Source: CAZSAT01 sp964604675 (GTDB lineage Bacteria > Myxococcota_A > UBA796 > CAJQPC01). Taken from it: a stretch of DNA of 64,000 bases. Under the pieces are notes generated by a model that saw only the letters and a list, made by a program, of their open reading frames with translations, searched no databases and was not told the DNA's origin. The position numbers and the translations under genes were made by a program. The stretch covers positions 20,739-84,738 of the forward strand of contig CAZSAT010000014.1 in the NCBI GenBank assembly GCA_964604675.1, in the 5' to 3' direction. Below, in pieces: positions 1 through 7,700 of this stretch (its first letter is position 1; each line of letters opens with the position of its first letter).

Positions 1-44
1 TCGACGAAGCGGTCGCCCCGGGCGAGCCAGTCCGCGGCGCTCAT
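1..44 (-). CDS. gcvP: Glycine dehydrogenase (P protein), N-terminal fragment, cut by window edge
   Basis: Only the first 14 codons are inside the window. They read MSAADWLARGDRFV and the frame stays open to the edge. The ATG at 44-42 lies one base after the gcvH stop, so the two genes are translationally close. The ending GDRFV followed by a GA-initial codon fits the N-terminus of full-length P protein, where a phrase like DRFVxRHIGP is common. P protein is the PLP-dependent glycine decarboxylase that loads aminomethyl onto the lipoyl arm of GcvH. Identity is inferred mostly from position after gcvT and gcvH; the rest of the gene is outside the window. Confidence 0.75.
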   Translation of the reverse strand, partial: MSAADWLARGDRFV

Positions 45-45
45 C

Positions 46-429
46 TCAGCCCTGCTGCGCGAGGTAGGTCTCGTAGGCCGCCGCGTCCATCAGGGCGTCG
101 AGCTCACCGGCGTTCGACAGCTTCACCTGGAAGAACCAGCCGGCTCCATAAGGCTCGGTGTTGACCTGGTCCTCGTTGCCGTCGAGCTCCTCGTTCACCG
201 CGCAGACGCGGCCGGAAACGGGGCTGTAGACCTCGGAGACCGCCTTGACGGACTCGACCTCACAGGCCTGCTCGAACTGCGCCACATCATCGCCGACCTC
301 CGGGAGGTCCACGAAGACCACCTCGCCGAGTGCGTCCTGGGCGTGATGGGTGATGCCGACCGTGGCGACGTCGCCGTCGACCCGGACCCACTCGTGCTTC
401 TCGGTGTAGCGGAGGTCGCTCGCAATCAT
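46..429 (-). CDS. gcvH: Glycine cleavage system H protein
   Basis: 127 aa, the normal length of the lipoyl carrier that shuttles the aminomethyl group between P, T and L proteins in glycine cleavage. The hammerhead fold is recognisable: EKHEWVRVDGDVATVGIT at the N-terminus, then the lipoylation site ESVKAVSEVYSP with the modified lysine at K62, followed by SPVSGRV and the C-terminal GWFFQVKL. The ATG shares a base with the TGA of gcvT (TGATG), so translation is probably coupled. The gene sits in a minus-strand run folD, gcvT, gcvH, gcvP. Nothing is missing from the family pattern. Confidence 0.97.
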   Translation of the reverse strand: MIASDLRYTEKHEWVRVDGDVATVGITHHAQDALGEVVFVDLPEVGDDVAQFEQACEVESVKAVSEVYSPVSGRVCAVNEELDGNEDQVNTEPYGAGWFFQVKLSNAGELDALMDAAAYETYLAQQG

Positions 430-1523
430 CAGTAGTCCCTCTCGAAGAATGGCGGCTTCACCACGCGTGCCGTGGCCTGCCGCCCGCGAATGTCGATGGT
501 GAGCTCGGTGCCTCGGCGGCCGTGACCGCGGTTGACGTACCCGAGCGCGATGTTCTTGCCCGTCAGTGGGCTCCGGCTACCCGACGTGATCTCGCCGACC
601 ACCTCGCCATCCCGGAGGATGGCGTTGTGCTGCCGAGGAATGCGCTTGTCGACCTCGAGCGCCACCAGCCGACGGGTCAGCCCCGCTTCCTTCTGGGCCG
701 CGAGGAGGTCCCGGGCGGTGAACGCGGTGTCGAGCTTGACGATCCAGCGCAGCCCGGCCTCGAGCGGCGACGTGGTGCCGTCGATGTCGTTGCCGTAGAG
801 CACGTTCTTGGCCTCGAGCCGGAGCGTGTCGCGGGCGCCCAGGCCCACGGGCACGATCCCGAACTCGGCGCCAGCATCGAGCACCTGCTGCCAGACCCCC
901 GCCACCTCACCGGCAGGGAGCCACACCTCGAGGCCGTCCTCTCCGGTGTAGCCGGTGCGGGCGAGCACGCAGCCCGCCACACCGGCGAAGGTGGCCACGG
1001 TGACGCCAAACCGCGGGAGGTCCGCGATGTTCGCTGCGCTGAGCTTCTGCACCACCGCCGCACCGTGCCGGCCCTGGATGGCGACCTGGGCCCAGGCGTC
1101 GCCCTGGTCCTCGAAGACCGCGTCGCCCCCGAAGGGGTTGCGGGCGTGGAGCCACGCGAAGTCCTTGCTCCTGTTCGCGGCGTTGACCACCACGAAGTAG
1201 TCGTGCTCCGCGAGTCGGTAGATGAAGATGTCGTCGACCAGCCCGCCGTCGTCGTTGACGATGGCGCTGTACTGGCTCATGCCGACCGCCACGGCGCAGG
1301 CGTCGTTGCAGCACAGGGCGTTGAGCGCGTCCGCCGCGCGTGGCCCGGTGACCCGGATCTCGCCCATGTGCGACACGTCGAACAGGCCCACACCGGACCG
1401 GACCGCGCGGTGCTCTTCGGAGAGGCCGCTGTACTGGACGGGCAGCTCCCACCCGCCGAAGTCGATCATGCGCCCACGGCAGGCCACGTGATCGTCGAAG
1501 AAGGGCGTTCTGAGCAGGGCCAC
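429..1523 (-). CDS. gcvT: Aminomethyltransferase (glycine cleavage T protein)
   Basis: 364 aa. It transfers the methylene from aminomethyl-GcvH to tetrahydrofolate and releases ammonia. Family landmarks are MIDFGGWELPVQYSGL near the N-terminus, the GLFDVSHMGEI block, RTGYTGEDGLEV and the C-terminal region with GEITSGSRSP and IALGYV. The frame is open far upstream through folD, but only the part after the GTG at 1523 resembles GcvT. That GTG is preceded by GGAGG with a five-base spacer, which decides the start. It lies 44 nt after the folD stop, and folD supplies and consumes the same one-carbon folate pool, so the grouping makes metabolic sense. Confidence 0.95.
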   Translation of the reverse strand: MALLRTPFFDDHVACRGRMIDFGGWELPVQYSGLSEEHRAVRSGVGLFDVSHMGEIRVTGPRAADALNALCCNDACAVAVGMSQYSAIVNDDGGLVDDIFIYRLAEHDYFVVVNAANRSKDFAWLHARNPFGGDAVFEDQGDAWAQVAIQGRHGAAVVQKLSAANIADLPRFGVTVATFAGVAGCVLARTGYTGEDGLEVWLPAGEVAGVWQQVLDAGAEFGIVPVGLGARDTLRLEAKNVLYGNDIDGTTSPLEAGLRWIVKLDTAFTARDLLAAQKEAGLTRRLVALEVDKRIPRQHNAILRDGEVVGEITSGSRSPLTGKNIALGYVNRGHGRRGTELTIDIRGRQATARVVKPPFFERDY

Positions 1524-1567
1524 GTCGTCCTCCAGACCGGGCCCTGTTCCTATCGCGACAGGCTGCG

Positions 1568-2406
1568 CTACGCCCGTCCCTGGCGGCGCTCGGCGGAGCG
1601 GCAGGTGTTCTCCATCAACATGGCGATCGTCATCGGGCCGACGCCGCCCGGAACCGGGGTGATGAAGCTCGCGTGCTCGGCGCACTCCTCGAACGCCACG
1701 TCGCCCACCAGGCGACCGTCGTCGAGCCGGTTGATGCCCACGTCGATCACGACCGCGCCGGCCCGGATCCAGCTGCCTCGAACCATCTCTGCGCGGCCGA
1801 CGGCCGCGACCACCACGTCGGCACCGCGGACCAGACCTTCGATGTCCCGCGTGCGGCTGTGGGCGACCGTGACGGTGCAGTTGGCTCCCAACAACAGCTG
1901 CGCCATCGGCTTCCCCACGATGTTGCTGCGTCCGATCACCACCGCGTGCTTGCCGGACAACGGGACCTCGGCCTCCTCCAGGAGCTTCATCACCCCGAGC
2001 GGCGTGCAGGCGACGAAGCGCGCACGCCCCTGGGACAGCAGGCCGACGTTCTCGGGGTGGAAGCCGTCCACGTCTTTCTCGGGATCGATCGCGTCGAGCA
2101 CGGCCGTGGCGTCGAGGTGCCCCGGCAGCGGGAGCTGCACCAGGATCCCATCGATCGCCGGATCGGCGTTCAGCTCGCCGACCAGGTCCATCAGGGCTTG
2201 CTGATCCGTGTCGACCGGCAGCGTGATCTGACGGTGGAAGAAGCCCACGCGCCCGGCCACCTTGGTCTTGCGGCTCACGTACACCTGGCTCGCCGGATCC
2301 TCCCCGACGAGCACCACAGCCAGGCCCGGTGGACGCTCGAGGGCCGCGGCCCGGCCCTTCACGGAGGCCTGGTTCAGCTGGCGCGCGACGCGCCGTCCGT
2401 CGAGGA

Positions 2407-2410
<4 letters not shown>
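1568..2410 (-). CDS. folD: Bifunctional methylene-THF dehydrogenase / methenyl-THF cyclohydrolase
   Basis: 280 aa, close to the usual 280-300. FolD interconverts 5,10-methylene-, methenyl- and 10-formyl-tetrahydrofolate using NADP. The active-site block GEDPASQVYVSRKTK is present, with Y44 and K48 matching the Tyr/Lys pair of the family. GRSNIVGKPMAQLL (nucleotide binding) and the C-terminal PVPGGVGPMT are intact. The start ATG overlaps the stop of the fmdB-like gene (ATGA at 2410-2407), so the two are translationally coupled. It lies directly upstream of gcvT, linking glycine-derived one-carbon units to folate. Confidence 0.97.
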
Positions 2411-2751
<341 letters not shown>

Positions 2752-2823
2752 GAGGGCCTCCCGGTTGCGCTACTAATCGCCCGTGTGGCGGCGTCCAGCG
2801 CCCCGACACGCTAGAGGCGCACG

Positions 2824-3609
2824 ATGCGCCCGGTGCTGTTCGTCCTGGCCCTCGCTCTCGGCTTCGCCGCCCTGCGCCTCGTGGTGCTCTGGTCGGCCTG
2901 GGCGATGCAGCAGGAGCGGCGCCCACGACTGGGCGTCAGCGATCTCGCACTCTTCTGCCGTGAGCTCGTCTCCACGGCCGCTCTGGACCTCGCCACGCCG
3001 CTGGGTGTCTGGGAGCCCGCCCCCAGCGGGACGGTCCCCGCACCGGCCCAGCAGGCCGTGCTGCTGGTGCCCGACCTCGGCAGGAACCGTGCCTCGCTCC
3101 TGCCGCTTGCGTTCTTCCTGCGCCGCCACGGTCACCCCTGGGTCTGGGCCATCAACCGCCGGCCCCCGGCCGCTCCCCTGCACGAGCAGGCCTGGCACCT
3201 CTCCCGAGCCGTCGAGAGGCTCCAGCTGGCCAGCGGTGCCGCGCAGGTCGATCTGGTCTGCCATGGAGCGGGTGGGCTGGTCGCTGCCTGGTACCTGGCC
3301 CACCTCGGCGGAACACCGAACGTGCGCCGCTTCGTCACCCTGGGCACCCCCTGGTCGGGCACGCGGACCGCGGTGTTCCGACGCGGCGCCGTGGCCGTGG
3401 ACCTGGCCCCGGGCTCGGACTTCCTGGAGCGGCTCGGCCCCATCGAGGTCCCCGACGCGGCGCTGTGGAGCGCCTCGTCCCCCACGGTGCAGCCCGCCGA
3501 CAGCGCCTGGCTCGCAGGCGCGACCCAGCTCGACCGGGCCGGCCATGCGGAGCTGTTGATGTCCCGGCGCTCCTGGTTGCTGGTCCACCAGGCCCTGGAG
3601 CGGACGTGA
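2824..3609 (+). CDS. Alpha/beta-hydrolase-fold (lipase-like) protein lacking the nucleophile serine
   Basis: 261 aa. An N-terminal hydrophobic segment (about residues 3-28) suggests membrane anchoring or an uncleaved signal. The core resembles triacylglycerol lipase/PGAP1-like hydrolases: AVLLVPDLG (oxyanion strand), VDLVCHGAGGLVAAWYL (nucleophile elbow) and RRFVTLGTPWSGT after it. In active relatives the elbow is GHSMGG; here it reads CHGAGG, so the nucleophile position (residue 148) is Gly and the catalytic serine is absent. It may be a non-catalytic binding protein or a divergent enzyme. Its stop overlaps the GTG of the next gene (GTGA), which ties it to the ArsA-like pair. Confidence 0.8.
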   Translation: MRPVLFVLALALGFAALRLVVLWSAWAMQQERRPRLGVSDLALFCRELVSTAALDLATPLGVWEPAPSGTVPAPAQQAVLLVPDLGRNRASLLPLAFFLRRHGHPWVWAINRRPPAAPLHEQAWHLSRAVERLQLASGAAQVDLVCHGAGGLVAAWYLAHLGGTPNVRRFVTLGTPWSGTRTAVFRRGAVAVDLAPGSDFLERLGPIEVPDAALWSASSPTVQPADSAWLAGATQLDRAGHAELLMSRRSWLLVHQALERT

Positions 3610-4529
3610 ACCTCCTCGCCAGGCGCGTGGTGATCGTCACCGGCAAGGGCGGTGTGGGCAAGACCACGGTGGCCTCCGCGATCGCCTTGGCTGCGGCGGA
3701 GCGCGGGCGGAAGGTCGCGCTCTGCGAGACCCAGGGAAGCCGACGGGTGCCCGACCTCTTCGACCGCCCGTCGAAGGGCTACAAGCTCACCGAGGTCCAC
3801 CCCGGTCTGTCCACGCTGTCCATCACGTCGGACCAGGCGATCGAGGACTACATCCTTCAGCAGGTGAAGGTCCGCGCCCTCTACAAGCTCGCCTTCAAGA
3901 ACCGGGTGATGGGCCCCTTCATGCGCGCCGTGCCCGGGCTGCACGACCTCGTCCAGCTGGGCAAGGTCTGGGACCTCGAGCGGCTCCGGGACGCCGGGGA
4001 GCCGACGTGGGACCTGGTCGTGGTCGACGCTCCCGCCACCGGGCACGGCTTGACCATGCTGAAGTCGCCCCAGTCCATGATGGACCTCACGGTGGCCGGC
4101 CCCTTCCACGACAACGCCAAGCTCATCCGAGACCTGGTCGTCGACGCACAGCGCACCGCGCTGGTGTTGGTGAGCTTGCCCGAGGAGATGCCGGTCAACG
4201 AGACGATCGAGCTCTACGAGCGCCTGGAGGGTTTCCGCGCACAGGTCGCCCTGTCGGTCCTCAACGAGGTGCACCCCACCGTGATCGGCCACCCGGACAC
4301 CTGGCCGCGCGCACGCGAGCACCTCGCCGGGCGGGCCGAGCTCGCCGAAGCTGTGCGCTTCGCAGACCGCGCCCACGTCCGGGAAGTCGCCCAGGCCACC
4401 GCCCGGCGCCGGCTGGCAGACGCCCTGCCATGCGCCCTCGCCGAGCTGCCGTTCCTGTTCCACCGCGACCTTCGCCTGCGCGACCTGAAGGGGCTCGCAA
4501 CGGCCCTCGACCCGTGGCTCGAGGCCTGA
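3606..4529 (+). CDS. ArsA/Get3-like P-loop ATPase, first of a pair
   Basis: 307 aa from the GTG at 3606, which overlaps the hydrolase stop. The frame is open further upstream but only through the hydrolase gene. The deviant Walker A GKGGVGKTT (residues 13-21) keeps the signature lysine K14 of the ArsA/Get3/MinD class. VVVDAPATGHGL corresponds to the switch region, followed by SVLNEVHPT. Such ATPases energise anion export (ArsA) or escort tail-anchored membrane proteins (Get3). No arsB or tail-anchored client gene is visible here. It is followed one base later by a second ATPase, an arrangement resembling the actinobacterial pairs, so a heterodimer is plausible but inferred. Confidence 0.88.
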   Translation: MNLLARRVVIVTGKGGVGKTTVASAIALAAAERGRKVALCETQGSRRVPDLFDRPSKGYKLTEVHPGLSTLSITSDQAIEDYILQQVKVRALYKLAFKNRVMGPFMRAVPGLHDLVQLGKVWDLERLRDAGEPTWDLVVVDAPATGHGLTMLKSPQSMMDLTVAGPFHDNAKLIRDLVVDAQRTALVLVSLPEEMPVNETIELYERLEGFRAQVALSVLNEVHPTVIGHPDTWPRAREHLAGRAELAEAVRFADRAHVREVAQATARRRLADALPCALAELPFLFHRDLRLRDLKGLATALDPWLEA

Positions 4530-4530
4530 C

Positions 4531-5619
4531 GTGGCGCGGGTGCTGATCTGCGCGGGGTCCGGTGGGGTGGGCAAGACCACCACCGCTGCGGCTCTGTCGG
4601 TCGCGCTCGCCCGTCGGGGGCTGAAGGTGGCGGTCTTGACCATCGACCCGGCGCGCCGCCTCGCCGACAGCCTGGACATCGGAGACATCGGCAACGAGGC
4701 GCGCCGAGTGCCTCTGCCGGATGCCCACCTCGACGCGATCATGCTCGACCAGAAGGCCACCTTCGACGACGTGGTGCAGCGCTTTGCGCCCGACCCCGAG
4801 ACCCGTGCCCGCATCCTCGACAACCACTACTACCGCTATGTCTCGACCCGCCTGGCCGGTACCCACGAGTACATGGCGATGGAGAAGCTCTACGACCTGT
4901 GGGCGAGCGGCAGCTACGACGTGGTCGTGCTCGACACGCCGCCAGCGCGGCACGCTCTGGACTTCCTGCAGGCCCCCGACAAGATGGCCGGGCTGATGGA
5001 CGAGGGGGTGATGCACTGGCTGACGCTCCCGCGGAACGCACTGGGCTTCCGGGTGCTCGAGCGGGGGTCGACCGCCCTGGTGGGCGTGTTCCGACGCCTC
5101 ATCGGCGAGCGCACGATGTCCGACATCGCCGAGTTCTTCCACCTCTTCCACCAGCTCTGGGCGGGCTTCAACGAGCGCAGCAAGAAGGCCCGCTCCCTGC
5201 TCTCCAGCGCCGACACGCGGTTGCTGCTCGTCACGACCCCGGCGCCGGCCGCGCGCGCGGAAGCGCAAGCGTTCCTCGACGCCATCGAAGCGGCCGGCAT
5301 GCCCTTCGGGGGCTTCCTGGTGAACCGGGTCGTCCCCTCCCCGACCGCACCCCCGCCCGCTCGCGAGGCCTTCGGTGACCCACCCGCAGCGATGGACGCG
5401 GGCACCTGGGACGCGCTTGTCGAAGCGGTCCGCGAAGCCCCGGCGCACCAGGAGCGGCTGGCGACGGCCACCGGCCGCTACCTCGACGCGCTGCGCCTGG
5501 AAGCCGGCGACGCCCCCCTCTGGCGGGTGCCGGAGCTCGACCGCGAAGTGCACGACCTCGCCGGCCTCACCGTCATCGCCGACCACCTCTCGCCGGCCAT
5601 CGACGAGCTGGGCTTCTGA
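4531..5619 (+). CDS. ArsA/Get3-like P-loop ATPase, second of a pair
   Basis: 362 aa from a GTG one base after the previous stop codon. The P-loop reads AGSGGVGKTTTAA (G9 to T17): serine S10 stands where the first ATPase has the signature lysine. The following VLTIDPARRLADSL and VVLDTPPARHALDFL are typical of the ArsA-like ATPase family. VTTPAPAARAEAQAFLDAIE and the GFLVNRVVPSP segment complete the ATPase core. The two proteins probably work together; the altered P-loop suggests they are not equivalent. The gene ends 12 bp from a convergent gene. Confidence 0.88.
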   Translation: MARVLICAGSGGVGKTTTAAALSVALARRGLKVAVLTIDPARRLADSLDIGDIGNEARRVPLPDAHLDAIMLDQKATFDDVVQRFAPDPETRARILDNHYYRYVSTRLAGTHEYMAMEKLYDLWASGSYDVVVLDTPPARHALDFLQAPDKMAGLMDEGVMHWLTLPRNALGFRVLERGSTALVGVFRRLIGERTMSDIAEFFHLFHQLWAGFNERSKKARSLLSSADTRLLLVTTPAPAARAEAQAFLDAIEAAGMPFGGFLVNRVVPSPTAPPPAREAFGDPPAAMDAGTWDALVEAVREAPAHQERLATATGRYLDALRLEAGDAPLWRVPELDREVHDLAGLTVIADHLSPAIDELGF

Positions 5620-5631
5620 GCGCCCTCGGGC

Positions 5632-6603
5632 TCACTCGCCGGCGATCTCGTAGGCCACGCTGACCGTGGTGCCGCGTTCGGGCACGTAGCTGCCGTCGAA
5701 GCGGATGGAGTTGTACTCCTCGTCGTAGGTCCAGCCGTCGGTGGCGCTCTCGAACACCTGCTCGTCGTCCACCGCGACCTCGATGGTGTCGACCACCGGC
5801 GTGAGCTCGAGCTGGAAGACGTTGAGCACGCCAGACACGGCCAGGCCGAGCTCGTCCATGATGCCTGCGAAGTCGGTCTCGCAGATGTTGCCGATCACGC
5901 CTGCGAGGGCCTTGGCCACGGTCTGGTAGCGGTGTCCCGGCCAGGTCTCGGCGCAGTGGTCCGACACGTCGGGCCCCACGATCGCCGAGGCGAACACGCC
6001 GTTGTCGCCGTCCTTCAGATCGCGGTAGCTCGCGATGAAGTCTCGCACGGGGACCAGCGAGTCCTCCTCGCTGTAGCAGGCGGCGCCGTCCATGTCGGCG
6101 AGCGCTTCGCCGTCGCTGCAGTCGTCTTCGTCGGACACGTAGATGATGGAGAGGTCGGCGTCGTCGCGCAGGAAGCCGCTGTTCGCGCCGGACGCCCGCG
6201 GCTCGGTCAGGGCGTCGAGGGCGGCCTGCAGGCCCTTCTCCTTGTCGGAGCCCTCGATCCCCACGGTCACCCGGTCCTCGAAGAGCGCGATGTAGTCGTC
6301 GTCCCGGGTCAGGAAGATCGGGTCACCGATGAGCGACGCGCGTTCGCCGTTGTCGAGGTCCATGTTGGTGGTGGTGACGCCGATGTGGAAGTCGATGTTG
6401 GTCTCTTCGAGGCCGGCCACGAAGGTGTCGAAGCCCGCGGCGATGGCGGCCTGCTCCGACTCCATGGAGCTCGAGTTGTCGATGACCCACAGGATGTCGA
6501 CGTCTGCCTTCGGCTCCTGGAGGAAGGTGTCGGTGTGCTTCGTGCGGTCGATCGCTTGATCGATGGCGCATCCGAGCCCGAGGCTCAACGCAAGAACTGT
6601 CAC
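5632..6603 (-). CDS. von Willebrand factor A domain lipoprotein
   Basis: 323 aa. The start is a GTG at 6603 with AGGAGA about six bases upstream; no earlier start is in frame. The N-terminus MTVLALSLGLGC has a lipobox-like end with Cys12, but no basic residue and only eleven residues before the Cys. A VWA-like domain follows: DILWVIDNSSSM carries the MIDAS DxSxS (D42, S44, S46), and IIYVSDEDDCSDGEAL is a later acidic loop. The acidic MIDAS suggests metal-dependent adhesion or protein binding at the cell surface. The C-terminal part (about 265-323) looks like a small beta domain. It lies downstream of a discoidin-like gene on the same strand. Confidence 0.8.
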   Translation of the reverse strand: MTVLALSLGLGCAIDQAIDRTKHTDTFLQEPKADVDILWVIDNSSSMESEQAAIAAGFDTFVAGLEETNIDFHIGVTTTNMDLDNGERASLIGDPIFLTRDDDYIALFEDRVTVGIEGSDKEKGLQAALDALTEPRASGANSGFLRDDADLSIIYVSDEDDCSDGEALADMDGAACYSEEDSLVPVRDFIASYRDLKDGDNGVFASAIVGPDVSDHCAETWPGHRYQTVAKALAGVIGNICETDFAGIMDELGLAVSGVLNVFQLELTPVVDTIEVAVDDEQVFESATDGWTYDEEYNSIRFDGSYVPERGTTVSVAYEIAGE

Positions 6604-6685
6604 CGTCTCTCCTGGACTGACCTATCCGCGAACAGAGGGTACCGACCGTGCGGGGGGTCGGCAACGGAGGTCGGTCAAGCCGCGG

Positions 6686-7594
6686 TCAACCGGAGAACGA
6701 GAGCTCCGACACGCAGAGGTCGTTGTACTCCTTTCCGGCCTTCACACCCGTGAAGGTCAGCCTGACGCTCGATGTGGTCTTGGGCCCGATCGAGTACGCC
6801 TTCGGAAGCATCGTGGGCTTCAACTCCAAGCTCTCGGAGCTGCCATCGGAGTAGCTCACGGTCGCAGCCGTGGCGGTGTTGCCCTTCATCCAGATCGACA
6901 GACCCGACCCGATGCCGTTGATCATCGAGAGCGAGTCCACCGCCTGGCTCTTGCCGAAGTCGACCTCGATCCACTCGCCGGTGCCGTCGCCGTCGCTGCC
7001 TTCGCACCACATCGTGTCGGCCACGAGGTCGCCCGCGTTCTGCGGGGCGTAGGAGCCGTCGGCGTCCTCGGGGAGGTGCGAGGAGTCGCGCCAGGCGGCC
7101 ACGCTGTGGCTGGAGTCGGTCGCGTCGTCGAAGACCACGACCTCCGAGATCACCGTGTCGTTGAAGGTGGTGCCCCGGTAGATGCTCTTCACCTTGAGCT
7201 TCAGCGAGTCGGTGCTCACCGGCTTCGCGAGGGTCACGATCTCGGCCACCTTCTCGTCCGCGAGCGTGAAGCTCTCCTTGGTCCCGTCCGAGAACTCGAC
7301 CTCGAGCTCCTTGATGCGGTTGTGGCGGTTCCAGAAGTCCCAGGAGTACCAGTTGCCGTTCCAGATCTTGAGCGACGTGACCATCGTGCTGCCGTCGAGA
7401 TCGATGGTGAGGTAGTGGCCGAGACCGCTCCCGCCCTCGTCCCCTTCGACCCACACCGAGCCCACCTTGCCGTCGGTGGCGTTTCGAGCCGCGTAGCTCA
7501 CGCCCTCCGTGGTGGGGTACTCGCTGGACGCGGAGACCATCGCGGGCTTGACGGGTGCGGCGAGCACGGAGGTGAGGCTCAGGGTCGCGAGCAT
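6686..7594 (-). CDS. Secreted protein with two discoidin-like (F5/8 type C-like) domains
   Basis: 302 aa from the ATG at 7594, chosen because AAGGAG sits eight bases upstream; a GTG at 7603 is too close to the same site. MLATLSLTSVLAAP forms a short signal peptide without basic residues. Two similar beta-sandwich segments follow, about 15-145 and 150-302. Each opens with a short (A)ASSEYP- or AAWRDSS-like edge, contains an ATDGKVGSVWVEGD or AGDLVADTMWCEGSDGDG motif and then a (Y)LTIDLDG or WIEVDFG strand. This is the pattern of discoidin/NADase-type glycan-binding domains that bind carbohydrate. Location is expected to be periplasmic or extracellular; no catalytic domain is present. Confidence 0.75.
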   Translation of the reverse strand: MLATLSLTSVLAAPVKPAMVSASSEYPTTEGVSYAARNATDGKVGSVWVEGDEGGSGLGHYLTIDLDGSTMVTSLKIWNGNWYSWDFWNRHNRIKELEVEFSDGTKESFTLADEKVAEIVTLAKPVSTDSLKLKVKSIYRGTTFNDTVISEVVVFDDATDSSHSVAAWRDSSHLPEDADGSYAPQNAGDLVADTMWCEGSDGDGTGEWIEVDFGKSQAVDSLSMINGIGSGLSIWMKGNTATAATVSYSDGSSESLELKPTMLPKAYSIGPKTTSSVRLTFTGVKAGKEYNDLCVSELSFSG

Positions 7595-7700
7595 GCAAGA
7601 CACTCCTTGTCTGGAAGGGGACGGACCGGGGCAACTATGCTGTCGCTACGACAAACCGCGAGTCGCTTGACGAATCCTCGACGCAGCCATGGATCGCGGA

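Noticed and set aside
522..2204. 560-codon plus-strand frame opposite gcvT and folD
   Set aside because: Composition is His/Val/Arg-rich shadow of gcvT and folD; no motif and no ribosome site.
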